In this document: positions 25,981-34,822 of the stretch, piece after piece
Layout of the letters: each line of letters begins with the position of its first letter
Position numbering within the stretch: the first letter of the stretch is position 1
Assembly: GCA_034435635.1 (NCBI GenBank)
Contig: DAOTWY010000137.1
Location: forward strand, 11,589-75,588
Length of the DNA: 64,000 nucleotides
Origin: DAOTWY01 sp003696565
Lineage (GTDB): Bacteria > Chloroflexota > Anaerolineae > Aggregatilineales > Phototrophicaceae
Direction of reading: 5' to 3'
The notes under the pieces: generated by a model
Database searches by the model: none
What the model was told of the DNA's origin: nothing
What the model saw: only the letters and a program-made list of their open reading frames with translations
Made by a program: the position numbers and the translations under genes

Positions 25981-27717
25981 ATGCAAATTTATCCTGCATC
26001 CCCACGTGAAACGATCCGAGTTACATTTGAAGACGGATATATTTTAGAAGGTCCAGTTGGTACTACGACTCATGACTTTTTACGCGCGGCGGAAGAACGT
26101 TATCAATATAACGCGCCATTGATGGGAGCAATTGTGGATGGGCAACTGCGTGAGTTGACCTATCCCGTTCATCGTGATGCTAATTTGGCACCGGTTTTGC
26201 TGTCTAGTAGTGATGGCGGGCGGATTTATCGTCGTTCGTTAGTGTTGCTTTTGGCGACGGCGGCAGCAGAACTCTGGAAAGGGTGCCAGGTCAGTGTGCG
26301 TTATGCTGTGCCGGATGGTGGATTTTATTGTACCCGCTTGGATGATAAACCCTTTACTCCTTTAGAGCTAGAACAGCTAGAAGCGCGTATGCGTCAGATT
26401 GTTGCGGATGACGAACCAATTACAAAGCGTTCCGCGTCGTTGGAAGAAATCCGAGAGATTTATCGGTCACGGGGTGAGGAAGATAAACTCCGTTTGTTAG
26501 AAATGCGCTTGCGTCCGAATTTAACCGTATATGGCTTGCGTGGACGGGAAGACTATTATTATGGCTATATGTTGCCTTCAACCGGCTATTTGCAGTATTT
26601 CCGCCTGATCTGGGTAAAAGAAGGCTTTATTTTGCAGTATCCACGCCAGGAAGCTCCTACCATTCTCCGCCCGATACGTGCTTATGATAAACTTGGCAAA
26701 GTCTTTCAACAGGCTGATGAGTGGCTTCAGCGGATGCAGGTGGAAGATATTGGTCGGTTAAATCGATTGGTTTCTCAACAAAAACGCCTAGATGAATTAA
26801 TCTTGGTGGCGGAAGCATTACATGAACAGAATGTTGCACAAATTGCCCGCACCATCACAGAACAGCATCATAAGCGTGGGGTGCAATTAGTGTTAATCGC
26901 CGGTCCTTCGTCATCTGGTAAAACAACTTTTTCCAAACGATTAGCTATTCAACTTTTAGCGCATGGGTTACGCCCAGCCACATTAGAAATGGATAACTAT
27001 TTTGTGGATCGTGATTTAACCCCGCGTGATGAAAATGGCGATTATGATTTTGAGGCTTTAGAAGCGATTAACCTTAAGTTGTTTAATCAACAACTCCTTC
27101 AGTTGATGCAGGGGGCAGAGGTTCAAATCCCACACTTTAATTTTCTGACGGGTAAAAGCGAACCAGGACGTACTGCCCAACTCCTACAGGATCAAATTCT
27201 CATTATCGAAGGGATTCATGGGCTAAACCCCAATTTAGTGCCACAAATTCCCAAAGAGAAAATCTTCCGTGTGTATGTCTCTGCGTTGACTCAGTTAAAT
27301 ATTGACTCACATAACCGTGTGCCTACGACAGATGTTCGCTTGCTGCGGCGTATTGTACGTGATGCCCGTACACGTGGTTATAGCGCGACGGATACCCTAG
27401 AACGGTGGAATAGTGTGCGCCGTGGAGAAAAGAATAATATTTTCCCGTATCAAGAAAATGCTGATGCGATGTTTAATTCCGCCTTAGTTTATGAATTAGC
27501 TTCCCTTAAACCGATTGCTGCACCGTTGCTGTTGCAGGTGGAACCAAACACGCCGCCGCACATTGAAGCAAAGCGGTTGCTCTCGTTTTTGAACTGGGTT
27601 CGTCCTATGAAAGCTGAGCAAGTGCGCTTGATTCCAGATACATCCTTGCTGCGTGAATTTATTGGAGGGTCTATTTTAGATGACTATCATCCCAGTAATC
27701 CAGGAGATGAGTCATAG
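25981..27717 (+). CDS. nucleoside (uridine-type) kinase with TGS-like N-terminus
   Basis: The 578 residues begin with a TGS-like beta-grasp domain (about 1-75; ETIRVTFEDGYILEGPVGTT) followed by a ThrRS-editing-like region (about 75-230), and end with a P-loop kinase of the uridine kinase/phosphoribulokinase family (about 285-530). Walker A is GPSSSGKTTFSKR at about 308-320; then VDRDLTPRDENGDYDFEALE and the substrate-binding RVPTTDVRLLRRIVRDARTR. Such fusions are annotated as nucleoside kinases in many phyla and probably phosphorylate uridine, cytidine or a related nucleoside. The ATG at 25981 follows a GAAGGA ribosome site. It diverges from the FHA gene and converges with the PucR gene. Confidence 0.9.
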   Translation: MQIYPASPRETIRVTFEDGYILEGPVGTTTHDFLRAAEERYQYNAPLMGAIVDGQLRELTYPVHRDANLAPVLLSSSDGGRIYRRSLVLLLATAAAELWKGCQVSVRYAVPDGGFYCTRLDDKPFTPLELEQLEARMRQIVADDEPITKRSASLEEIREIYRSRGEEDKLRLLEMRLRPNLTVYGLRGREDYYYGYMLPSTGYLQYFRLIWVKEGFILQYPRQEAPTILRPIRAYDKLGKVFQQADEWLQRMQVEDIGRLNRLVSQQKRLDELILVAEALHEQNVAQIARTITEQHHKRGVQLVLIAGPSSSGKTTFSKRLAIQLLAHGLRPATLEMDNYFVDRDLTPRDENGDYDFEALEAINLKLFNQQLLQLMQGAEVQIPHFNFLTGKSEPGRTAQLLQDQILIIEGIHGLNPNLVPQIPKEKIFRVYVSALTQLNIDSHNRVPTTDVRLLRRIVRDARTRGYSATDTLERWNSVRRGEKNNIFPYQENADAMFNSALVYELASLKPIAAPLLLQVEPNTPPHIEAKRLLSFLNWVRPMKAEQVRLIPDTSLLREFIGGSILDDYHPSNPGDES

Positions 27718-27809
27718 GTGGATGTGCCCTAAAAATAATTGGGTTGTCACTACATGGGAGATGTACGATCAATTTCTTAAGGTACATCATCCCATGGTGA
27801 TGCTTGTGT

Positions 27810-29459
27810 TTAGTTTAGAGCTAAGAGGCGGCGGATTGTTAGCGCGAGGTGCAAAGCGAGCCGTGTCTCTGGTCGATTAAGGTCTAATTCTGCGATTTCA
27901 TTGATGCGATTCATGCGGTACAGCAACGTGTTTCGGTGGACAATCAACATTTCTGCCGTTTGGCTTAAATTTCCATGACAGGCGAAAAACGCTTCTAATG
28001 TTTTGATTAAATCCGCGTGCTGACGCATATCATACTCAATTAATGAGCCGAGGGTTTTTTCTGTAAATGCCATCAATTTTTCACGGTCGGATAAACTCAA
28101 AATCAATTGATAAACGCCTAAGTCCCCAATGTAAAGTGGCGTGTCTGTTTGTAGGCGGATGGCTAGCTCTAGGGCTTGTACGGCATCTCGATAAGAGGCA
28201 CGCCATAAGCCAATTTCACGGGCGGGCTGCCCTAAGCCAATTGCCACTTTATGCCCAGGATACTGCCGTTGAATTTCTGCACTAAAGGATGAGGCAAGTT
28301 TTAGGCTGTGATCAATCGGGTTTTCTGGGTCGGTCGCATGGAATACTAACACTTCTTGCTCGCGTTCGCGTTGCCACACAAGTGCTTTTGCCCGCTGATT
28401 ATTGATAACGGTGTTCACCAAAGTTTCCAGTCGCCGGTTGGATGGTGCATTATCCCCATGCCAAGAAAGAACAATTGCCAGGTGAGTTTGTGTCATGTCA
28501 TGATCAAACCGCTCACCCTGGCGGATCGCTTCTTGATGACTGACATCCCCAATCAGCAGGCGATCTAAAAATGTACCACGCAGCCGTTTTTCGGTATCAC
28601 TGACGGCTTTTTGTTTTGCCATTTCCAGCGCACAGGCGGCTGCACCGTGTTCTGCCACCAAAACATCGATATCATCTAAATCGGTATCTCGCCCGATGAT
28701 AGAAAGATACCCGCGTCCGACATCACTGGTAATAACCGGGGAGACCAACCGCGCTAACCCAGGGGTTGGTAGGGATTGCATCAACACGACATCATCAACA
28801 TCACTCACACGGTGGCGATCTTGATATTCAACCGGTAGGTTATCTTGTTTGCGTAAGAACTGTTCAATTTCATCCCAGTAAGAGACAAATTGTGGTTGAA
28901 CTGAACTATATAATATATGTAGCCGTTTGTCTTGAATGACAACGGCTTTGTTTGTCAGCCGTGCCATGGTATTAATTAGTTCTGCCATTCCCTCATTGCG
29001 GGAGGAAATTTGAGTGAGTTGGCGGTAAATCTGAGTGCCACGCCGTTCAATTTGCCCTTTACGATCTACCAATAAGCTGACAACGGCTTTTTCCACAAGG
29101 CGGATTTTGCTACCTGTGGGTAATTGTAACAACGGAATACCATATGCTTTGGCTTCGGCTACAGTGGCTGGTGATGGTGTATCAGACAGGACAACTCCAG
29201 CAGCTTTTTGTTCGGATGCCCAACGCACGACCTCTAAATCACTGGTTTTTTTCAGATTATTTGTCTCATGTGCAGCCATCAACACGAGTTCATTTTGTTG
29301 TAAAGTTTTGGTCACTAAGCTGTCTTCCGGGTAGATGACGGTTGTCCAGGTAACGGGACGGTTTAGTAAGCCATCACCGGAAATCACCCGTGTGCCTAAT
29401 GGTAAAGCAAGTTTGCGAATGTCATCAATTGTAATGCGCTCTTGGACTTCTGAACTCAT
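27810..29459 (-). CDS. PucR-family transcriptional regulator
   Basis: A 549-residue activator-type protein with the full PucR architecture: an N-terminal PucR domain (about 10-130; TTVIYPEDSLVTKTLQQNEL), a GAF-like middle (about 155-290), a CdaR-type GGDEF-like domain (about 295-445) and a C-terminal HTH_30 (about 475-545; SQTAEMLIVHRNTLLYRMN). Relatives regulate purine degradation, sugar diacid or proline use. The target here is unknown; no purine catabolism genes lie adjacent. It follows a small membrane protein gene with a 6-base gap on the same strand, so the two are probably an operon. Confidence 0.93.
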   Translation of the reverse strand: MSSEVQERITIDDIRKLALPLGTRVISGDGLLNRPVTWTTVIYPEDSLVTKTLQQNELVLMAAHETNNLKKTSDLEVVRWASEQKAAGVVLSDTPSPATVAEAKAYGIPLLQLPTGSKIRLVEKAVVSLLVDRKGQIERRGTQIYRQLTQISSRNEGMAELINTMARLTNKAVVIQDKRLHILYSSVQPQFVSYWDEIEQFLRKQDNLPVEYQDRHRVSDVDDVVLMQSLPTPGLARLVSPVITSDVGRGYLSIIGRDTDLDDIDVLVAEHGAAACALEMAKQKAVSDTEKRLRGTFLDRLLIGDVSHQEAIRQGERFDHDMTQTHLAIVLSWHGDNAPSNRRLETLVNTVINNQRAKALVWQREREQEVLVFHATDPENPIDHSLKLASSFSAEIQRQYPGHKVAIGLGQPAREIGLWRASYRDAVQALELAIRLQTDTPLYIGDLGVYQLILSLSDREKLMAFTEKTLGSLIEYDMRQHADLIKTLEAFFACHGNLSQTAEMLIVHRNTLLYRMNRINEIAELDLNRPETRLALHLALTIRRLLALN

Positions 29460-29465
29460 AAATGA

Positions 29466-29837
29466 CTATGTCTCCCCAGTTACAGCACCAATACCCAACA
29501 CAATTGCAAAAACTAAAAGCGTCACACCGTAAAAATTGGCATCCAAATCGACACTGACGTTATAAATGGCGAACATCAGCATGATTGTGCCAAAAATCCA
29601 AGTTGTTGGGGGAACACGCCAGCCGTGTTGAAATTGATATACCCCAGCACCTAATAAAATGACCGCGCCAGAAAATGGAATTAGTGGGTTGGGAAGTGTT
29701 CCTTCTGGCAGAATGTAGATCACTGCAAACACCAAGACCATCAAAAACCAAGTTGTTCTTTCAACACGTGCTTCAGCCCGGCTTTTTCTTCCCCGTCGCT
29801 TTCCACTTGTATTGCTGGATGACTTTCGTTTTGCCAT
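29466..29837 (-). CDS. small four-span membrane protein upstream of pucR
   Basis: A 123-residue protein with a basic N-terminus (MAKRKSSSNTSGKRRGRKSR) followed by about four membrane spans between residues 32 and 120. The basic N-terminus should stay in the cytoplasm. I do not recognise the family. The gene ends 6 bases before the PucR regulator and probably shares its transcript, so a role as its sensor or transport partner is possible but unproven. It diverges from a secreted lipoprotein gene. Confidence 0.7.
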   Translation of the reverse strand: MAKRKSSSNTSGKRRGRKSRAEARVERTTWFLMVLVFAVIYILPEGTLPNPLIPFSGAVILLGAGVYQFQHGWRVPPTTWIFGTIMLMFAIYNVSVDLDANFYGVTLLVFAIVLGIGAVTGET

Positions 29838-29864
29838 GTGTGTCGTTCCTTATTACGATTAATG

Positions 29865-29897
29865 TATATTGTCGCTTATTTAGGCAAAATATACAAT
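29865..29897. repeat. 8-bp inverted repeat in a divergent promoter region
   Basis: TGTATATT and AATATACA are exact reverse complements 17 bases apart, between the small membrane protein gene (minus) and the lipoprotein gene (plus). It may be an operator; it is AT-rich, so chance is not excluded. Confidence 0.35.
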
Positions 29898-29900
29898 AGG

Positions 29901-29928
29901 TTGCATCAAAGCACAAACGATATAGAAT
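29901..29928 (+). promoter_or_regulatory. probable promoter of the lipoprotein gene
   Basis: TTGCAT and TAGAAT are separated by 16 bases, 27 bases ahead of the ATG at 29955. The match to the sigma-70 consensus is fair. Confidence 0.4.
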
Positions 29929-29954
29929 GACATAAAAAAGCGTGAGGATAATGC

Positions 29955-30821
29955 ATGAGACGAATTCTATTATTAATTTTAGGGGTGATATTGGCGGCAT
30001 GTAGTTCTGCCCCAACCACACCACAACAAACGGGACCTGTTTTGTTGGAAGAGGTTGTGTTGGAGCCAACAATCCCTGTGCCGACACGTATCCTTACGCC
30101 CACGCCTAGCCAACCCGTTCCAACTAGCGAAGTTCAATCTCCTTTAGAAATTGTGACAATCCAGGCGGATTTTGTTTTGGTTACGCCAACCCTCCCACCC
30201 AGCAAAACACCAACCAGTACCCCAACAATCACATATACGCCCAGCATTACCCCAACCCCGACAGTGACGGTTACAGCAACGGCAACCCGTCCTTTGTTCC
30301 CGACGAGTGTGATTATTCCCATTACAGCAGATGCAGCGGTGGCATTGCCGCAAGTTTGTAACAGTACATGGTTTTTCCTTACGCCAGCTCCTGCTAATTG
30401 CCCACTTAGTCCACCAATTGCCAGTCAGGGTGTGTTTCAATCGTTTGAAAATGGGTACATGATCTGGGTAGGTGCGCAGGATGCCATTTATGTCATGTAC
30501 AATGACGGTATTCCACCGCGTTGGCAGGTGTTTCGGGATTCATTTGAGGAAGGTATGGCGGAGGATGATCCGGCTTATGCCAATGCTCCACGCCCAAATA
30601 CCTGGCAACCCCGGCGTGGATTTGGGATGTTGTGGCGTAATAACCAGATCATTCGTGACCGGATCGGCTGGGCAACCATGCAGTGGGAGCAACCGTTTAG
30701 CGTACAAACGCAAGTTTCTAGTGATGGTACGTTGTTCATTAGCGAGCCATCTGGTGGGGTGTTTGGGCTGGCACCAAATGGCGTGAACTGGCAGCGTTAT
30801 TTGGGCTATAGTGGTTTTTAA
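29955..30821 (+). CDS. lipoprotein with Thr/Pro-rich linker
   Basis: A 288-residue lipoprotein: signal peptide with lipobox ILAAC (Cys at 16), then a long Thr/Pro-rich linker to about residue 110 (TPTSTPTITYTPSITPTPT is part of it), and a compact domain of about 150 residues with two Cys (VCNSTWFFL, APANCPLSP). The domain carries repeated aromatic-Gly motifs (GFGMLWRNNQ, DRIGWATMQWEQ). The linker is typical of outer-surface proteins of Chloroflexota-like bacteria. A GTGAGGA ribosome site precedes the ATG. No enzymatic motif is visible. The next gene encodes another exported protein with PPC-like repeats. Confidence 0.75.
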   Translation: MRRILLLILGVILAACSSAPTTPQQTGPVLLEEVVLEPTIPVPTRILTPTPSQPVPTSEVQSPLEIVTIQADFVLVTPTLPPSKTPTSTPTITYTPSITPTPTVTVTATATRPLFPTSVIIPITADAAVALPQVCNSTWFFLTPAPANCPLSPPIASQGVFQSFENGYMIWVGAQDAIYVMYNDGIPPRWQVFRDSFEEGMAEDDPAYANAPRPNTWQPRRGFGMLWRNNQIIRDRIGWATMQWEQPFSVQTQVSSDGTLFISEPSGGVFGLAPNGVNWQRYLGYSGF

Positions 30822-30915
30822 TGCCAAGCAATTTGTTATCTATGCTGTATTAAGAATCGCCACGCCGGAGAGGTGCCGGAAATTTTTTAAGATGCATCTA
30901 AAAAGGGAAAACAAA

Positions 30916-31914
30916 ATGAAACGCTTGAGTTGGGTAGTTTTATTTACGTTGGGATGTTTATGGACATCTATGGCGGTGGCGCAAACAGCCATCAATCCGG
31001 GGGATGTTATTGAAGATACAGCTAACGGGGAGGCGGTCTTATACACGTTTTCCGCAACGGCTGGCATGAATTATCTGATTAAGTTGGAATCCGATGATTT
31101 TGATCCATTAGTAGAAATTCTCAATAGTGATGAGGACGTTATCGCGTCTGATGATGATAGTGGTGGGTTTTTTAATGCACTGCTGAGTTTTACTGCACCA
31201 ACGGACGGTATCTATACGATTGTTGTAACATCCTGGAGTGGCAGCCCAGCAGGTGTTTATACATTGTCTCTTTCTGAATTAGCGTTAATTCCACTCGTTT
31301 ATGATGATGTGCGGACTGTTGAACTAAATGGCGCAGAGGCGATGTTCTTTGGTTTTGATGGTGTGGAAGGGGAATTTGTTACGATCACTGCCGATAGTGC
31401 AGATGATGCACTGGATACTGAGTTAGCTTTGTTCAGCCCTAATGGGGAGGAAATTGCGTTTGATGATGATGGTGGTCCAAGCTTGGAACCGGCAATTGTC
31501 TCTGTTCGTTTACCAATGACAGGTGTTTATCAGGTGGTGTTATCGCCGGGTATTTCTGGTACAGAGTTAAATGGTACGGTTGATGTGCTGGTGACACCGG
31601 TTGACGGGCTATTGCTTGATGATGGGCAACAAATCACACTTACGTTGGGGGAAGCGTTTGATTATCAAATGGTGTATTTCACTGCACAGTCTGGCACTCA
31701 GTATCAATTATCACTTATCTCAAGTTCGGAAAGTGGCTCCCCAACGGCAACGGTTAATGATGGCACATTTGGAAAACGGTTGAACGCGGATGGATTTACA
31801 AGCGTATCTGGCGTGTTCACAGCGGAAACAGACGGTATAGTTGCTATTCGTGTGGAACAATATTTAAGTTTCCAACCGGCGGAGATTATCGTTTCGCTAA
31901 TAGAAGCTGAATGA
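30916..31914 (+). CDS. secreted PPC-domain protein
   Basis: A 332-residue exported protein with signal peptide MKRLSWVVLFTLGCLWTSM ending at AVA-Q, then three tandem PPC-like (bacterial pre-peptidase C-terminal) beta domains of about 95-100 residues each. The first repeat shows the classic core (YTFSATAGMNYLIKLES, FDPLVEILNSD, DGIYTIVVTSW). Such domains are normally attached to secreted enzymes; here they make up the entire protein. The longest frame opens at 30811, but the ATG at 30916 follows AAAGGGA and begins the signal peptide. An intrinsic terminator follows. It is separate from the PQQ-type gene downstream. Confidence 0.82.
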   Translation: MKRLSWVVLFTLGCLWTSMAVAQTAINPGDVIEDTANGEAVLYTFSATAGMNYLIKLESDDFDPLVEILNSDEDVIASDDDSGGFFNALLSFTAPTDGIYTIVVTSWSGSPAGVYTLSLSELALIPLVYDDVRTVELNGAEAMFFGFDGVEGEFVTITADSADDALDTELALFSPNGEEIAFDDDGGPSLEPAIVSVRLPMTGVYQVVLSPGISGTELNGTVDVLVTPVDGLLLDDGQQITLTLGEAFDYQMVYFTAQSGTQYQLSLISSSESGSPTATVNDGTFGKRLNADGFTSVSGVFTAETDGIVAIRVEQYLSFQPAEIIVSLIEAE

Positions 31915-31957
31915 CTGCTTGCATAACTTTGATGAAAATGAGCGGTATTTGGGTGTC

Positions 31958-31988
31958 GATTGCGTGGAGATAACGCAATTAATTTTTT
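31958..31988 (+). terminator. intrinsic terminator of the PPC gene
   Basis: ATTGCGT and ACGCAAT form a perfect 7-bp stem (plus a G-T pair) with a 7-base loop, followed by TAATTTTTT on the plus strand, 44 bases past the PPC gene stop. Confidence 0.8.
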
Positions 31989-32016
31989 AGCGGGTATATC
32001 AGATTGTGAGTATAGG

Positions 32017-33132
32017 ATGCAAAAACGGCTATTTGCTTGTTTGTGTTTGATGCTTGTCCTGCCGCTTTCTGCGCAGGAAAACAATGCTTTTTATGATGTG
32101 TCATCTGGGGTGCGTTATACGGTTGAGGTGTATGCGCCGGCGAACTTTCCAGTTGGGTTAACTTTTGCACCAGACGGACGCTTATTTTATAACGAAAAGA
32201 CGACGGGTAACGTCCGTGTGATTAGTGAAAATGGTGAGACACAGCGTGAGCCTGTTCTGCATTTACCCACAGATGCACTAGTTGAACGTGGGATGCTTGG
32301 CATCGAAGTTGACCCAAATTTTGAGGATAACCATTTGATTTGGGTGGTGCATACGGCAGTTGGTACAATGCGGGATTATCCTTCAAATAAGTTGATCCGC
32401 TTTCGTGAGGAAAACGGCATCGCCCAAGATGTGACGGAAATTCTTAGCTTGCCCATTGAAACCGGAGAATTACTCCACAACGGTGGCAATGTCCATTTTG
32501 ATGAAGATGGCTTGCTGTACATCTCATTTGGGGATTATGGCGTGGCGGCATTTGCGCAAGATACAACCACCATGCAAGGTGCGATCCATCGTTTTGAGGT
32601 CAACGGTGATGAGCTTAGCCCTGCGCCGGGTAATCCGATAGAGGGTAACAGCCTTTGGGCATATGGCTTCCGTAACCCATTTGATTTTGATTTTGACCCA
32701 ATTAGTGGCAATATCATTGCAACAGAAAACGGTCCGGATTGTGATGATGAAATCAATATTGTATTGCCGGGGTTTAACTATGGATGGGGAGAGGACTATG
32801 AATGTTTAGGGTTGGGCTTCCCATTGGGTATCTCAGATTATATGCCGCCAATTTTGAGCTTTACGCCGACAATCGCACCTGCTGGGATTATCGTTTATGA
32901 TCATCCGGCGGTTCCTGAATGGTATGGAGATGTCTTTTTTTGCGCATGGAACACAGGGGAATTGACTCGGGTGGTATTGAATGAGGAGCGTAGCCGCGTT
33001 TTAGAAACACACATCATGGACTTAGGTGAGGCAAGCTGCAAATTGGACATTACAATTGGTCCAGAAGGTGGCTTATATTTTGGCTCTGTTGGGGATAACG
33101 CAGGCTGGATTTATCGCCTATTACCAATCTAA
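32017..33132 (+). CDS. secreted PQQ-dependent sugar dehydrogenase-like beta-propeller
   Basis: A 371-residue exported protein of the glucose/sorbosone dehydrogenase family (six-bladed beta-propeller, as in soluble glucose dehydrogenase). A signal peptide (MQKRLFACLCLMLVLPLSAQ) is followed by the propeller; LHNGGNVHFDEDGLLYISFG contains the family HNGG motif with the likely catalytic His. The frame is open from 31960, but the ATG at 32017 begins the signal peptide and follows GAGTATAGG. The cofactor in this family is PQQ where the binding residues are kept, and calcium; many close relatives are not confirmed enzymes, so oxidation of an aldose is a family-level guess. Confidence 0.85.
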   Translation: MQKRLFACLCLMLVLPLSAQENNAFYDVSSGVRYTVEVYAPANFPVGLTFAPDGRLFYNEKTTGNVRVISENGETQREPVLHLPTDALVERGMLGIEVDPNFEDNHLIWVVHTAVGTMRDYPSNKLIRFREENGIAQDVTEILSLPIETGELLHNGGNVHFDEDGLLYISFGDYGVAAFAQDTTTMQGAIHRFEVNGDELSPAPGNPIEGNSLWAYGFRNPFDFDFDPISGNIIATENGPDCDDEINIVLPGFNYGWGEDYECLGLGFPLGISDYMPPILSFTPTIAPAGIIVYDHPAVPEWYGDVFFCAWNTGELTRVVLNEERSRVLETHIMDLGEASCKLDITIGPEGGLYFGSVGDNAGWIYRLLPI

Positions 33133-33202
33133 ATTTTGAAATCACACATCCATCGCCTAAAATAGAAAAGTCATTATTCGTTAATTCATGGGGTTTCATT
33201 GA

Positions 33203-34807
33203 ATGGGCTATAAACTTGCTATTGACTTCGGAACAACCAACACCGTGATCGCCTGCTGGGATGACACAAAAGAAGATGCAGAAATTATTACGTTGGAGGG
33301 TTTGAGCGATACATCCAAACCGGGGATGCCGCCTATAGTCCCATCTTTGCTATATGTGGCGGATGGCAAGGCAAACCAGGTTAAACTAGGGTACGTTGTT
33401 CGCCAGGAAAACCTGGATTCTCAGCAGAACAATCGCTTATTCCGTAATTTTAAGCGGGGGATTGTTGGATCACCAGCACCAGAGCCGCGTAAAATTGATG
33501 AAACAGATTGGGCAGACCGTGACGCGGGGAAGCAATTTGTTCAGCATATTATCCGTGCTTTGCCATATAAAAATGAAGAGATTGATCAGCTAGTGCTGAC
33601 TGCTCCCGTTGCATCTTTTGAAGGCTATTTAGCATGGCTTAATAGCGTGATTGATGAGGTGGAACTGGAAAAAATCCGTGTGGTGGATGAATCAACAGCA
33701 GCGGCATTAGGCTATGCCGTGACAAAACCTGGGGCGGTGGTCTTGGTGTTTGATTTTGGTGGTGGCACGCTTGATCTTTCATTGGTGCAATTGCCAGAAG
33801 ATCGTTCGCATACGGGTGGTTTTCTTAATCGATTGATGGGCAGTGCCAAAGCCAAGCAACACACTGCAAAAGTGATTGCCAAAGCTGGGCGTATCATCGG
33901 CGGTAGTGATGTGGATCAATGGTTGCTGGCTGATATTTTGAAGCGGCAAGGGATGACCCCAAAAGACCTCGGTACAGATTATACAAAAGTATTGACATTA
34001 TGCGAGCAAGCCAAGATTGAGCTTTCTACACAGGAAAAGACCGTTATCAAATTTGAAGCGGCTGGTAAATCGCATGAGGTCACGATTACCCGGGCAGAGT
34101 TAGAAGTTCTGCTAGAGCAAAATGGGTTCTTTACGGCGTTGCGTCGTGTGATAGACAAAGTGATGCATGTGGCACGTCAACGCGGTATCTTCAAAGAGGA
34201 TATTCATTATGTGTTGCTTGTCGGCGGTACATCGCTGATGCCGGCTGTTCAACGTACGTTGGGGCAATATTTTACGGATATGGCAGTACGGGCAAACAAA
34301 CCCTTTACCGCTGTGGCAGAAGGGGCTTTACAAGTGGCTGCTGGCTATGGATTAGAGGATTATCTTATCCATAGTTATGGCTTACGCCATTTAAATGCCG
34401 AGACGGGCAAACATGACTATGATGAGATTATCCCCATGGGCAGTGGCTACCCAACAGAAACACCGGTAGAAGTGGTGATGGGGGCGGCGCACCCAAACCA
34501 GACAGAAATTGAGTTTGTCATCGGGGAGATTGACACCGATTCAGTGGCAATGGTCGAAGTCAAATATGAAGATGGGCAGGCGGTATTTGTGGCGCAAGCG
34601 GCAAATAGCGAACAGCAGATTATTCCACTAAATGAAGCCGATGCAATTAAGGCACTGGCGAAGTTAGACCCACCCGCACAACCTGGGGAAGATCGACTAC
34701 GCGCTGAGTTTTCTGTTGATGATCGGCGGCAGTTGCGTGTCACTGTGATTGACTTATTAACTAACAAAAAATTATTGGATAACGTTGCGCTTGCCACGCT
34801 GCGCTGA
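33203..34807 (+). CDS. Hsp70-family (DnaK-like) ATPase without lid domain
   Basis: A 534-residue member of the Hsp70/actin superfamily. The nucleotide-binding domain (about 1-385) has phosphate-1 LAIDFGTTNTV, phosphate-2 VLVFDFGGGTLDLS and adenosine VLLVGGTSLMPAVQRTL, so ATP binding should be intact. A short beta-type substrate-binding segment (about 390-534) follows, and the alpha-helical lid seen in DnaK is absent. It is followed 15 bases later by a HEAT-repeat gene in the same direction. In eukaryotes, armadillo/HEAT-type proteins (Fes1, HspBP1) act as nucleotide exchange factors for Hsp70, which makes the pairing notable. No DnaJ or GrpE is present. Confidence 0.88.
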   Translation: MGYKLAIDFGTTNTVIACWDDTKEDAEIITLEGLSDTSKPGMPPIVPSLLYVADGKANQVKLGYVVRQENLDSQQNNRLFRNFKRGIVGSPAPEPRKIDETDWADRDAGKQFVQHIIRALPYKNEEIDQLVLTAPVASFEGYLAWLNSVIDEVELEKIRVVDESTAAALGYAVTKPGAVVLVFDFGGGTLDLSLVQLPEDRSHTGGFLNRLMGSAKAKQHTAKVIAKAGRIIGGSDVDQWLLADILKRQGMTPKDLGTDYTKVLTLCEQAKIELSTQEKTVIKFEAAGKSHEVTITRAELEVLLEQNGFFTALRRVIDKVMHVARQRGIFKEDIHYVLLVGGTSLMPAVQRTLGQYFTDMAVRANKPFTAVAEGALQVAAGYGLEDYLIHSYGLRHLNAETGKHDYDEIIPMGSGYPTETPVEVVMGAAHPNQTEIEFVIGEIDTDSVAMVEVKYEDGQAVFVAQAANSEQQIIPLNEADAIKALAKLDPPAQPGEDRLRAEFSVDDRRQLRVTVIDLLTNKKLLDNVALATLR

Positions 34808-34822
34808 AAGGACTGAATCACT

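Noticed and set aside
27743..27789. GATGTAC/GTACATC arms between the nucleoside kinase and PucR genes
   Set aside because: A 7-bp stem with mismatch and without a U tract is too weak for a supported terminator; the genes converge here, but no clear signal is seen.
30867..30880. GGAGAGGTGCCGGA resembles the 5' end of many tRNA-Ser genes
   Set aside because: The 14-base match ends abruptly in an A/T-rich stretch; no D-loop, anticodon arm or T-loop follows, so no tRNA can be supported.
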